DNA of 64,000 nucleotides from Pomphorhynchus laevis (taxonomy: Eukaryota; Acanthocephala; Palaeacanthocephala; Echinorhynchida; Pomphorhynchidae). A program made the translations under genes and the position numbers. The stretch covers positions 1 to 64,000 of the forward strand of contig WNNJ02000285.1 of the NCBI GenBank assembly GCA_012934845.2, written 5' to 3'. Numbering within the stretch: position 1 is the stretch's first letter; every line of letters starts with the position of its first letter. This document shows, in pieces, positions 13,301 to 22,984 of the stretch. Below the pieces are notes generated by a model. It was not told the DNA's origin and did no database searches. It saw nothing but the letters and a program-made list of their open reading frames with translations.

Positions 13301-16300
13301 CCCAGCATTTTCGTCTCCATGACCGCAAAGCGTCGTTCCGCTGCCTTGGTAATAGGCAAGCACTCTGTATCAATAGGCAAGGTCACATAGTGACCTATTA
13401 CATAGGTCACTATGTAATAGGCAAGCAGATCAGTATCAACTATAAAATTAATATTAATATTAATATTTAATACTATCATATTAAATATTAGTATGATATA
13501 TTGAAGAAAGTGATATTAGTGTGGTATCGATACGTTGACGATATTTTCTTAAATAGTCTAACGGAATTTGAAGATTGAATTAATATACATGAACCCTTAA
13601 AATTTTCTTTTTGAACGGAGAGACTGTAAAAACTTTCTTGATTTACAATTAACTTTGGATGGTAATAAAGATAATACAAAATTTACAATCAAAAGCACAT
13701 CCTAAAGATGTTCAAGAAAATGAACACCTTTAGTTAATGAAGCTATGATAATTAAAAATGTGTTCAAGCTCAGCATATTTTGAAAGACATATTATTAAGA
13801 CTTTAACGACGAATTTAGCTTTAAAAGACTAGACATTAAAGATATTTATCGACAAATCAAGCACTATCCATTGTCCAGAATGGATAATGTTATAATGTTA
13901 ATGTTATTTATAATTATATTAGAAATATATTCATCCTGATATGTATTTTAAATTTCCAGGAACTACCAGGTATAGTAAAATGACAATAAAAATTATTTTG
14001 ATATTTGGCTAGAAACTGCTAGCATCTCCAGAAATTAATACATTGTTCCTCGATTTTTAAAAATTTAAAATACAATTGTTCCTGGATATATAAAAATTTC
14101 AAATACAGATGGATATATTTCTAACACAGAAATATAATCAAATTCACAAATTCTGCGCGATTCTCCACAAAATTGTCTTGTTTTTTTTTCTAACCGTACG
14201 AACAGCTAATGCGAATAGCGGTTCGTGCAAATATAGACATGCAAATAAACGTAAATTTGTAATATTGATTAAATATTATATTTATGAAATATACATAATC
14301 ATATTATGAAATATACTTATTATAATTAATATTTTAGTAATACTAAATCGATACCTAATATAGAATTAATATTTTAGTAAATTATAGAAATTAAAACATT
14401 TTTTAATTGACCGTCAAGATATTAAATTTTATGTTTTCATGAAATAAATATTACACAAAATTCAAATTTTTACAATTACCTTCTCAATATTAAACTTTTA
14501 CAAATTGCTGCAGAAAACTTAACAAACCTTTAAGGATAAGTTCTGCAGATGAATAGCTTTTTCATTGTCTAATAACTCTTTCAATTTCATAATAGAAATT
14601 TCCTTTTCATTTATTTCTTTCATCATTAATATACTTTCATTCTTCATAACTTCAAGAGATCGCAATAATTCGTTTTGGTCTTTCAAATTTTTATTGTAGC
14701 TCTCGGGCGGAATCCAATTTTTGTAGAGATCACGAAGATTATCTTGCAATTCGCAAATGTTAATTTCATTTTGAAGGCATTCATTTTCATTTAATGATAT
14801 ATTTAACACAGGTTCACTTGTAGATATGTTGCCACAATCTATTGCTAAAATCTAATATGCATACCATGTATCAGTAAAGTAACATATACCAGTTGTTGTT
14901 TTACAATATTCAGATAGTTGACGATTAACTCGTTCAAGCATTTCGATCTTTTTAACAGCAGCTTCTAATTCAAATGTCAATCGCCGCTCTCGACATTTTG
15001 ATGAAGATAATTCAAATTTAAGACATGTGATCTCTGATTGCTAAATTAGTTTTTGATAAAAAAAAACTTATCAATACGTTAAGCTTATCCATATTATGGC
15101 ATTCAATTGCTCATTCGTAATAAAGTTTAACATTATAACAAATCACCTAGAGCTGTAACACGGTTCCGAACTTACGGTAATCGATAAAAACTTCGGTGTG
15201 AGTCAAAATATCTTAAAGCACAATATTCAGTTCCCTCTTACCTTGTGCAGATAATGGCTAGAGTCTATAAATTAGTTAAACTTAAGTTGGTTTTCAAGAG
15301 CAGATAACTATTTCAACCATTGCAAACGCCCTATCAACATAAAGAGACGTTTTATATTCTGTAACAGCCCTTTAAAAGTTGAAAACTCATATTTGTGTCA
15401 AATATGAGTTGTCAAAAAATTTTAAGTCATGTAAATTATATGGACATTAGAATAACTAACAACGTTATATTTAAGTGTTAAATATGATGTTTTTTAATTA
15501 TAAAGCAACACTTTGTATAATCACAGATTTGTAATTTTTATATAAAAATTAATAGAAATTGTCAAAACATTCAATGAACACCAAAACATTTTTAATCATC
15601 AAAAAATAAACTGATTGGAGATCAGTAGATTTTCAATGGCGATAGTGATTGTTAAAAATAACTAATCGAAACATAAAAAAACTAACTTTCATTCAACAAC
15701 TAATGGAATCAACGTTCATATCATGAATGAACAAATTTAAATTTCGTAAAATGGTCCTCAATAAGAGGAACTTTTTAGGAACAAGTGGAAATATTTCAAT
15801 TAGTTAGAAGCATTCTAGGAATGGAGTTCACAGTGTTATGATCAAATTAATAAAGAAAGCGCATTTGTAGATAAAAATATATAATATTAATGAATATAAA
15901 TATTTAAAAAATGAATATATAATATATAACATGTTATATAATATATAACATATATTTTCATTTATTTATGAATGTATATTTATATATAATATTCAATGTA
16001 ATATATTCGTATCTGCATATGCGATTTACATATCTATTATATTATTATATTACATCTGGACTTAACTTCTATATATATTTAGAATTCACGTCCGGATGTA
16101 ATATTATAATATTACAATATAATATAGATATGTAGATATCTATAGATATGTAGATTCGTATCCATAGATATGAATCTACATATAAGAATGAGCAGACTGA
16201 ATTAGCATAAAAAACTCGATTTACAAATGTTTTAAAATAATCATCGAATGCGGATATACCTGTCTTTCGTCTTTAAGTATTAAAGATTCCACTTCCAGTC

Positions 16301-19300
16301 TAGCTTCGTTACGCTTTTGATTACTGTCCTTTTCTTTTTGAAGAGCGTTCTGGAGTTGATCAAGGTTTGTTTTATTGGACAAATCAAGTTTCTTTCTCAA
16401 GGAAGCGATAATTTCTTCACATGCACTGTGTTCTATTAATTTGGAATTCAGCAATTCAATTTCGTGCTCTAACAATGAAAATCAATCAATTCATTTCGGT
16501 ATATAGGCTATATATAATGTTAATAACAAAAATAATATTTGCTTTTCCGAGCTGCCCGTTTTAAAGTTTACAGCAAAATGCTTCGTTAAAAGGCTTCGAT
16601 TTAAAGTAAAATAGTAATCTTACATTTGTAAACATAAGGTTTAAGTTACAAATTATTAATGTTACAGCAAGAATATATTAAATAATTAAAATTGATTTAT
16701 AATTAAAATCATTAAAATTGAAAGAGTAAATAAAGTCTAATCAAAAAACGATAATGCATTAAAATTATTATCAATTTTTATCATTATTTTAAGTCAGGAA
16801 AATCTAAAATTAATAACTTGAATAAAACCCACATTTAATTTAAAATATAATTTGATCTTTTAAATATTAATATTTTCTAGCTATTAAACTAAACATATTA
16901 ATAATTGTATTTAAAAAATTGATTTAAAATTTAATTTGTTAATTTAATTAGTTACCGCATTACAAAAATATTTAGAATCCCATGATAAAACACGAGAATT
17001 AAAATCAGTTGTTTACTTATACAGTTTTGAACATAAAGCGATTTGCATGACTCAAATCAAATATCTAATAAAAACAAAACACACAAACTAACCCAACTGT
17101 TGTTCTTTATTATTAAACTCAAGAAGATCATCGGTCAACATATCTCGTTCAGAAGTAACATCACACAACATATTTTCTAGCTTATCAATCAGAGCGTTTT
17201 TCAGCTGTATCTACATCAAAGAAGATCAATTGTTAGTAAGACATTTTATTTAATCTTTCAAATAAAAATACAAATAAAAGGGAAATGTTAAATAGATAAA
17301 ATATTATAATAAAATTGTTAAACAATTAATTTGATATATATTAAACAATCAACTTATCGTTGATTTCATATCAACTAAATAAAAGCGTTAAAGTGGAAAG
17401 TGTTTAAACGACTGATGAATCGTCATTCATTTACAAGTGTTTTTAATGTCCCGAACATAGAAAACTAAATGTTTGACCTGTTCAGCTATTAGTCATGTAC
17501 TATAGAACATGACTAATCAGTGTGTCGTCGAATAGATAAATCATTAGCAACTTATTTACAAAGATTCTTTACTTGTGATACTAATTCGATGGTCTGATCA
17601 TTTTGATAATGCGTAGGATCTCGAGTTCGCATTCTCATGCAAGCACACTTCAATCGTATGAGTTCAATCGTGACTTTAAACTGTACGATCGTTTGAGTAC
17701 AATAGTGAGTGTAAACTCAAGATATTAAGTAGATTATTGACAAAAATAAAGAATAGCATTGAACGACTAGAATGACTAATTAGTTCTTCAATTAGTCTCA
17801 TTTTAAGTAACTTTAGGTTATTTAAATTAAAATTATAAAATGTTTACAAATAATCATAAATAACACTGTAATGCGACAATGTTATATTAATTCACCGATA
17901 TTGAAAATCGTTTTTGCAAAATGTTTGCTGCAAATTATTCAATTTATGTTTTTGATATTCAGGTGTTTTGTAAAATAATATATTTGTTTATCGTACCTAT
18001 TTTAATATAAGTACGACATGTTTAAAAGGTAATAAATACATTAAAAATTGGTTCTAAATAGTGCATCCCAATCATTTTCATTCCACTTGATTGAAATACT
18101 TAAAACGATTAAAATACATTTAAAAAATATTGTAATGTATTGATATATTAATTATAAATGTAATAAATAGGTTAAGGGATCTAATTTCTTCGAGATTCCA
18201 TTAAGAAGGTTTTATTCGATAAAGCATAAAATATACAATTAATCAGTTCATCAAAATACTGTATTATAAAAATTCTCTATAAGCATAAGATATTTTTATA
18301 TCTTTTAATATTATTAAAAAGAGAGTAGCAATAAAAATATCAGGTTATATTATTTGGATATTAAGATATCTATATTTGTACAATATATATAGCTTTAGTA
18401 AAGTAATCTTATTCATATATTTTATGATAATCAGTTATCTAACAATAAGTTATCAAACCTGTTCAAAAAATTACTGGTTATAAAATATCTATTTAAATAA
18501 AATAGATAATTTTAGATAATTTTAGATATAATATATAATTTATATTATATATTTTTTATAATATGATATGATTTATTTTATATTTTAAAATAGATAATTT
18601 TAAGTTTATTCATAGTACAAAATGTGTAGTTTCAGTTAAGTAACCTAATTTCTTGCAGATTCGATATGATTGATAGGTATTATCTTAATTATTAAGATAT
18701 AAGTATTAAGAATTGCAGATTCAGTTACTTAGTGTTTTTATAAAAATACTAAGTTATAAATACATTTTGTATTTTTTAATACCATCTTAATTCCATTTCC
18801 ATTTCCATCTTTTAATTTTTACGATTAATAAAAGAAAGAACAAAATATGTAGCATCACATGTAACATCTTTTAAAGACTGGTCTAAATTCGCTAATAAAC
18901 GGGTAATCTTTTAATTCTCTAAATTCGCTAATAAACGGGTAATCTTTTAAACGGGTAATCTTTAATCTTTAATATGTAGTTTCAATTAAGTAATATAATT
19001 TCAGGATTTTAATTTTCTCTAAAATTCTCGATAACTGCATACCAGTCGCTCCATAGCACTGTCGAATGATTTTAAATAGTTGATAATGATCCACAATTGA
19101 TAAATTATTATTGGAACTGGATCAAAGGAAAGAAGAAATTATTTTTGATGTTTCGCTGACTTCTATTAGCATCTTCAGAAAATTGTAATGTTTTTAAAAT
19201 TTAAATGCTTATATTAAAAGTTCAAACGATCACCTGCATTTGCTTTGGGCAGATGCTGCCGTTGTTTAGCGATAAGCAGCTGCTTTCACTTATATTTGAA

Positions 19301-21590
19301 TTTTTAGAAAATTACTGAAGATGTAATTTTCTGAAAATGCTAACAGTAGTTAGCGAAATATCAAAAATAATTTCTTATTTGCTTTGATTCAGCTCCCCGA
19401 TAATTATTTAAACGAGTAATCATGAACGTCTATAATCTACAAAATATTTATAACATATTACGTTTAAAAGTTAAATCAACCTTAATTTTAAACTTCTATA
19501 AAGTCTTAAAAAGTGAATAAAAATACGTATTCTTTCCACAAGCGGATTGGAAATCTGCTTGTGTGAAAAGGTACATCTTTAGTACACTTTAAGCAAACTC
19601 GCTGTTGTATAAAATGTAGTTTACGCACGAAATAGCCGTAAAGTAAATAAATTATTGTCTTTAAATAATAAAAGTCAATGATTTTAAAAAACTGAATATT
19701 AATGACCTGATGTTTACAAAATTCGTGTATACTTCCTGTCGGTAAGCAGGACAACGAATTCGAGATGTTCATGAGATGCTGGTTTGTTTGAAGCAAGTGA
19801 TCAGAATATTCGTCTTAAAACTTGGTGGTTGGGTAATCGGAATTAGCATTGAAGATTTTCTATACCATTTTTTATACTACTGTCCAGCATTGAAGAATTA
19901 ACAAAAGATGTATTACTATTCATAGTATTTGTATTCAACAAATGCTCAAAGTTTGGTTTATCTTCCTGCAATAGACGATCAAGCCTATAAGCACAGTCGT
20001 TGCTTGATTCCATATTCAAAACACAATCAAGAAGAATAGCCAAACTTCTCTGACATGTTTCATCCATTTCCTGAGACCAGTGCATAAACTCGTTGGGTTT
20101 GTTTTTAAGACCGCATACTATTACCAACAAAGAAAACTAAAACGAAAGTTAACTTTAATAGCTCCGCCACTTTAGACACATTTTATTTTTAATTTAAACT
20201 CTGCGAAATTGTGTGAAAAAAATTAAAAGTACGAATACTTCAACTTATATTTTATTATTAAAACTAACGCTGTATTGCCCGGATTCTAAAATCTCTTAAA
20301 ATATTAGAATATTTAAAGCTATTCAACTAGTTGTGGTTTTTTATCTTTTGAAAAATAAACGAAAATAGTGCGCTATATATTCCAGTAGATGGCAAATTTT
20401 ATGATCTACGATTAGAAATACCTGTTGGGGTAAATACGTATATGCCTAGCAACGGTATTTATAACTATCGAGTACTGATTCATATTTATAAGATGCCTAA
20501 GGGCATAATTTTTATGCACTTGCACTTTAAGCCTATCATTTTTTTTCGTAATTTACAGAATATTTGGGTGTATGATATAAACGAAATGATTTCAATAGTA
20601 ACAGAATTTACTTTTAAATAATTAATATTGAATATTAATTAATAATTAATATTTAAATATTAAATAATTAATATTTCGTAGATTAGATGAATTTCGTTAA
20701 ATCTATAGAAACAATGTAAATTTGATGAATGGAACAATATTAAATTTACCTCTATTTGATAATTTTATTATTACAAAATATATATTTTTCACTTACATTA
20801 ATCAAATTTATATTTATTAATAAAACATTTAAATTTATCAAAAATAAATTATTTTTGATAAATAACTTTTGCTCTAAATTAAATTATTTTATAATTAAAT
20901 TTTTTTATAATTAAATTTTTTATAATATCTTTTTAGATAGCCTTGGGCTATCTGAAAGAGAACTCTGGTCTGTCGCCCAGTATCGAGATATTTGGAGTAG
21001 TTTGATTCGTACACTGCCTTCAAGACACGGCACTCGGATCAGTGGTTGGCAAGCAAAACTTGTCTTACTTTTATTTTTTACAATAAATTGTTGTTGAACA
21101 ATTTAGGTGTACTAAGCCCAAAACATCAATTCACTTCCACAACTTCAACAACAATTACTCTAAAAATATCTGCTGTTGTGAACCAAATCAATCTGTAGAA
21201 ACAACTCAAAGCCTAAAACAACAATTCGAACTTTGAATTCGATCTAAATTGATTTTTTTAAATTTGAGTTCAGTTTTAAATACTATTAACAGTAATAAGG
21301 ACACATACCTTTGCTATGATCAATTCGTCTTCCGTGTTAGTATCGGATTTTCTTTCTTCTGATAAAATATTCGGAAATTTCGAGGAAAGATATAAACGCA
21401 ATGCCGGTAAGTAAACATTATCATTTTCAAGTGGAGATGATACTTCACAACTATTAGAGAAAAATAAAATAAATCGTTTGATTATATAAGCTAACCTTTG
21501 GTCTACTAGTTTAAGCATACTGTAAATTTTCGATCCGTCAAAAAGGTCTAGTGGACAATCATTCACGTCACACATACCGGCAATGTTGAA
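3849..21590 (-). CDS. Multi-exon Hook-domain coiled-coil gene, NuMA-like (5' and 3' ends not found)
   Basis: Eleven exon segments (the leftmost tentative) have matching phases: 21309-21590, 19866-20136, 19707-19813, 17093-17210, 16260-16468, 14890-15040, 14528-14844, 12102-12161, 8822-8905, 4660-4804 and 3849-3912. They total about 600 codons. The first exons resemble the N-terminal Hook-like domain of NuMA: a DCPLDLFDGSKIYSMLKLVD block, then ELIIAK joined to FSLLVIVCGLKNKP, then QRSLAILLDCVL. This parallels NuMA's LELAKMTMLLLYHST and ELAVILKFVLD. The rest is long charged coiled coil. NuMA-type proteins link dynein and microtubules at spindle poles and cortex; Hook or CCDC88 proteins are the alternatives. 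The start exon is upstream of 21.6 kb and was not recognised. The introns are very unequal, from 52 bp to more than 3 kb, and full of repeats. Confidence 0.5.
4660..4804 (-). CDS. Coiled-coil gene exon (late)
   Basis: This 145-bp exon is bounded by ATAATTTAG acceptor and C|GTAAGC donor, phase 0 in and phase 1 out. It encodes TIKDLEEKLSNAH, the end of a coiled coil, then a less helical KKPVSFTVNLDD stretch rich in Ser, Thr and Asn, which may begin a C-terminal tail. I do not recognise the tail. Confidence 0.65.
4958..5170. mobile_element. Foldback MITE copy 2
   Basis: The left end has ATTATTGGAGCTGGAT and GATATTTCGCTAATCTCTGT. The right end has CTAACAGAGGTTAGCGAAAA and TTTGATCCAGTTCTAATAAT. 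The inverted ends enclose about 60 bp of GTAATTTTC-type sequence. It is the smallest copy in the window and shows the basic form of the element. Confidence 0.75.
5171..6100. other. AT-rich intron with a MITE end fragment
   Basis: A partial MITE right end (CTTTGATCCAGCTCCAATAA) lies near 5452-5475, next to a run of C. The rest has no recognised exon, RNA gene or repeat. A 73-codon plus-strand frame at 5522 looks like chance. Confidence 0.45.
6541..7964 (-). pseudogene. Broken retrocopy of a DLGAP/HURP-family gene
   Basis: Minus-strand frames carry the family hallmarks. From 7073 down there is YRHMLQKAATRM, then SFQSAIGQTRLLLSKKMRQF, the counterpart of the HURP motif TAVGQTRLLMKERFKQF. This is followed, after a frame change near 6765, by DLAGYWDMVMIQIDKCLNMF, the counterpart of DLDGFWDMVSFQIEDV. 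An upstream frame (7964-7719) has a charged NKYADFVKERKYQRKMEE stretch like the family's N-terminal basic region. No introns interrupt these parts, while stops and frameshifts do (at least at about 7715, 7370-7110, 7075 and 6760), so it is a processed pseudogene. HURP (DLGAP5) stabilises kinetochore fibres. The copy lies in an intron of the NuMA-like gene, on the same strand. The 3' limit is uncertain and related sequence may run to about 6150. Confidence 0.6.
7990..8820. other. AT-rich intron without a recognised feature
   Basis: No exon, repeat or RNA gene is recognised. A plus-strand frame at 8134 encodes only a hydrophobic run and has no family likeness. Confidence 0.4.
8822..8905 (-). 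CDS. Coiled-coil gene exon (84 bp)
   Basis: It is bounded by GTTCTTAG acceptor and AAAAG|GTATTT donor, phase 0 to 0. It encodes KEEYINALIKHKDDFEAYYQ and KHKITSEK, charged helical sequence. The 121-bp satellite array begins about 30 bp upstream in transcript order, so a multi-kilobase satellite intron precedes this exon. Confidence 0.7.
8937..11807. repeat. 121-bp satellite array, about 23.7 units
   Basis: Units repeat at exactly 121 bp with very few changes. Each holds TAATCAATAATTGTTTAAAG, ATTTGTTGATGATTTGTCGA, AATCGAAATCGATAAATAAT and GCCACATTGTGTATCATAGC. Rare variants recur at fixed distances. The GTATCTTAGCG variant at 9891 and 10617 is 726 bp (6 units) apart. The GTATCAAAGCG variant, followed by ATCTATAAAT in the next unit, recurs 1936 bp (16 units) apart. 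This shows block duplication. The array lies in one intron of the NuMA-like gene. Confidence 0.95.
11808..12100. other. Short AT-rich intron
   Basis: Nothing was recognised apart from the splice donor of the exon that ends at 12102. Confidence 0.4.
12102..12161 (-). CDS. Coiled-coil gene exon (60 bp)
   Basis: The acceptor is AATTTTAG and the donor is AAT|GTATGT, phase 0 to 0. It encodes DKEIKDQQKQIDTLKTSIKN, a clear heptad-type coiled coil. The flanking introns are a satellite array on one side and MITE, RTE and PLE fragments on the other. Confidence 0.7.
12162..12589. other. AT-rich intron without a recognised feature
   Basis: No exon, repeat or RNA gene was recognised between the exon at 12102-12161 and the MITE copy that starts near 12590. 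Confidence 0.4.
12590..13510. mobile_element. Foldback MITE copy 3, split by an RTE LINE fragment
   Basis: The left side (TTCGACAAATTACAGGCAC to GGAATTATTGGAGCTGAATC) matches MITE copy 1, including its outer flank. The inner inverted ends are GATATTTTACTAACCTTTG and GTTAGCGAAATATCAAC. The right arm reaches AATAGATCAGTATCAACTAT, is interrupted by the element at 12953-13426, then resumes with ATTAATATTAATATTAAT. That resumption mirrors the left arm near 12695, so the terminal inverted repeats of this family are long, probably over 100 bp. Confidence 0.7.
12953..13426 (-). mobile_element. 5'-truncated RTE-like LINE, C-terminal end of ORF2
   Basis: The minus strand encodes the typical tail of RTE-type LINE ORF2 proteins: MLGWISGITRYDHVRN, then ARLRWYGHVLR, then RPRGRLKHRWLDGLHTDLKA, LHPDQAENRAKW and DPASKRDKG, ending at TGA (12967-12969). 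An A-rich tail (AATAAGAAGAAG) follows. The whole insertion is flanked by a perfect 17-bp duplication AGATCAGTATCAACTAT at 12936-12952 and 13427-13443. The frame has no break in the surviving part. A small palindrome around CATAGGTCACTATG lies at its truncated 5' end. Confidence 0.85.
13480..13900 (+). mobile_element. Penelope-like RT fragment, degenerate
   Basis: A short plus-strand reading gives WYRYVDDIFLNSLTEFED, the catalytic YxDD region of Penelope-type reverse transcriptases. It is followed by weaker matches around a LDLQL-like segment. The fragment has several breaks and no ends that I could define. Confidence 0.5.
13900..14527. other. AT-rich intron without a recognised feature
   Basis: Nothing beyond AT-rich simple sequence and the donor of the exon ending at 14528 was recognised. 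A short GATATTTGGCTAGAAACTGC near 14010 vaguely recalls a MITE end. Confidence 0.35.
14528..14844 (-). CDS. Coiled-coil gene exon (317 bp)
   Basis: The acceptor is TTTTAG and the donor is AAAG|GTTTGT, phase 1 in and phase 0 out, in step with both neighbours. It encodes NECLQNEINICELQDNLRDL, then LLRSLEVMKNESILMMKEIN and ISIMKLKELLDNEKAIHLQN. This is long coiled coil with one Pro-containing break (WIPPESYNK). It is the largest coiled-coil exon found. Confidence 0.75.
14890..15040 (-). CDS. Coiled-coil gene exon (151 bp)
   Basis: It is bounded by ACTAATTTAG acceptor and ACTG|GTATAT donor, phase 0 in and phase 1 out. It encodes QSEITCLKFELSSSKCRERR followed by FELEAAVKKIEMLERVNRQL. The next intron is only 45 bp (14845-14889). 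Confidence 0.75.
15041..16259. other. AT-rich intron
   Basis: No exon, repeat family or RNA gene was recognised. Around 16010-16180 there are short palindromic runs built on ATATAGATATGTAGAT and TCCGGATGTAATATTATAAT. These are simple-sequence hairpins without a family. Confidence 0.4.
16260..16468 (-). CDS. Coiled-coil gene exon (209 bp)
   Basis: The acceptor is CATTGTTAG and the donor is ACAG|GTATAT. The exon enters in phase 1, completing a Glu codon with the upstream exon (KEQQL|E|HEIELL), and leaves in phase 0. It encodes HEIELLNSKLIEHSACEEII and SLRKKLDLSNKTNLDQLQNA, strong coiled coil. Confidence 0.8.
16469..17092. other. AT-rich intron without a recognised feature
   Basis: Nothing was recognised between the two exons that share the split Glu codon. 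Base composition is extreme, with long runs of A and T. Confidence 0.4.
17093..17210 (-). CDS. Coiled-coil gene exon (118 bp)
   Basis: The acceptor is TTGATGTAG and the donor is TTGG|GTTAGT, phase 0 in and phase 1 out. It encodes IQLKNALIDKLENMLCDVTS and ERDMLTDDLLEFNNKEQQL, the start of the coiled-coil rod. Confidence 0.75.
17211..19069. other. AT-rich intron without a recognised feature
   Basis: This 2.5-kb intron (continuing through the MITE copy to 19706) shows only simple AT-rich sequence. A short direct repeat containing TCGCTAATAAACGGGTAATC occurs at about 18890 and 18928. An additional small exon could be missed, but the phases on both sides already agree. Confidence 0.4.
19070..19405. 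mobile_element. Foldback MITE copy 4 with an internal insert
   Basis: The left arm has GATTTTAAATAGTTGATAAT, ATTATTGGAACTGGATCAAA and GATGTTTCGCTGACTTCTAT. The right arm has CTAACAGTAGTTAGCGAAAT and GCTTTGATTCAGCTCC. About 130 bp in the middle (19205-19310), including GGGCAGATGCTGCCGTTG, is not shared with the other copies. Confidence 0.7.
19707..19813 (-). CDS. NuMA-like gene exon (107 bp)
   Basis: The acceptor is GTTTTAAG and the donor is CATCAG|GTCATT, phase 1 in and phase 0 out. It encodes EYSDHLLQTNQHLMNISNSL and SCLPTGSIHEFCKHQ, a Ser/Asn-rich linker between the Hook-like domain and the rod. The intron before it is only 52 bp (19814-19865). Confidence 0.65.
19866..20136 (-). CDS. NuMA-like gene exon: second half of the Hook-like domain
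   Basis: The acceptor is TTTCGTTTTAG and the donor is AATG|GTATAG, phase 0 in and phase 1 out. The reading FSLLVIVCGLKNKPNEFMHW, MDETCQRSLAILLDCVLNME and YRLDRLLQEDKPNF parallels the NuMA stretch MLLLYHST..WEQFEYKI..ELAVILKFVLD..EDLENFLQ. A Ser/Asn-rich linker follows. Confidence 0.7.
20137..21308. other. Intron, AT-rich, one small hairpin
   Basis: Around 20937-20960 a short perfect hairpin (GATAGCC..GGGCTATC) opens a less AT-rich 150-bp block with AACTCTGGTCTGTCGCCCAG and CAAGACACGGCACTCGG. This block looks unlike its surroundings and could be a short interspersed repeat, but I saw no second copy in the window. Confidence 0.35.
21309..21590 (-). CDS. NuMA-like gene exon: first part of the Hook-like domain
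   Basis: The acceptor is CCCTTAATTTAG and the donor is AAAG|GTATGT, phase 0 to 0. It encodes FNIAGMCDVNDCPLDLFDGS, KIYSMLKLVDQRLAYIIKRF and EDELIIAK. DLFDGSKIYSMLKLVD aligns with NuMA LQDCSIFIKIIDRI, and ELIIAK with LELAK at the same relative spacing. The preceding exon should carry the LLxWVNS-type start of the domain but was not found. Confidence 0.65.
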
Positions 21591-22984
21591 CTAAATTAAG
21601 GGAAAATTGCTAATATAATGTTTAATATGTTTGTATGCGGCTCCACAATCAAGCCACCAAATAAATTAAAAAACAGTTATTTATAAACTAGTTTATGAAT
21701 CGGATATACTGAAGCCCTACTTTTTAATATAAAACCTGATAACAAAGCAACTACTTATGGTAACCTTTTTATTAACCTTAATCAAAAATCTTGATTAATC
21801 AAGATTGTGTAATTAATGAGCCAAAAGGTAATTTAATTAAGGAGTGATATGATAATGATTGCATCATGCCCTAATATTATAATGTCCTACACGGTGCTTG
21901 TATTGTAACTTATAACTTTTAATTTATATTATCAATTTTATTTAGTTTTTTTTATTGATATTTTATTCAGTCATTCATAAAAATAAAATTGGTAATAGCG
22001 AATACATAAAAGATTGACAAATCTGTATCAAAAAATAAATAAATAAAGTTAACTGAATCTGCGTTAAATTCTAAAAAAAATTAAATATTTAGAATTTATA
22101 ATAATTTATAATAATAAATATTAAAAATTTATTATTAAAATAAAATGTTATATATAATTATATAACTATAAGATTATATTACAAAATTATTATATTTTAT
22201 ATAATTATATATAATATTATACATAATATATATAATATTTAATTTTTATTTTTAAATTTTCTTTTTTAAATTCATTTTTGTGAATAAATTAAAATGTGTG
22301 CTAATTAAGATTTAATTTTAAGAATTTAAATACAGTTCCAATAAGGGGAAATAAAATTAGGTTTTAATTTAAGTTTAAAAATGTAAATTACAAGTCAAAG
22401 AAAAATTGCATTAAATTAAATTTATTGATTAGGAAACTCCTAGATTTCTTAAAGAATTTAAGGGTAAATTAAATTATATAAATAACAAACTCTAGTTAGA
22501 CATGAACTACTATGTAAAAATACATTGGGTTTTGCAATGTTTAAAGAAGGGGATTAAAACAAATCTCACAAAGCTCTTAAGCATGTCCCAAATTCTTCTT
22601 GACACTGTAATCATCTAGAAAAATTGAAATATGTAAAATCAATGTTTTTCTTAAATAGAAAATTAAACTAAGATTAGCAATAAATTTGGCTAATTGATTT
22701 GCTATTGAACTATATAAATTTGTAAGTTTTAAGCATTTATTTGAATGTAAACAACGGATATTTCAACATACGAGTATTTTTTTATATTTAAAGGAAGGGG
22801 AACTTTGTGGATGTGATATCATTTCAGCAGCTGATGATGGTAAAACGTATCAATATAAATATATAGATATTAATCAGTCTAGATAATCTAGATAAATTAA
22901 CAGCGATAAACATTTTTAAATTTTTAAGTTTCGATTTCGTAAAGAATCAAACGAAAAGAAAAATAAAGCGAAACGTAAAATAGA
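21591..22984. other. AT-rich region upstream of the first exon found
   Basis: No start exon or promoter could be supported. The stretch holds AT-rich simple sequence only, for example near 22080-22260. Confidence 0.35.

Noticed and set aside
14109-14309. 66-codon plus-strand frame
   Set aside because: AT-rich chance frame with no family likeness and no splice context.
20937-21060. Block with a GATAGCC/GGGCTATC hairpin considered as a tRNA or tRNA-derived SINE
   Set aside because: No A-box/B-box pair or cloverleaf could be built, and no second copy is in the window.
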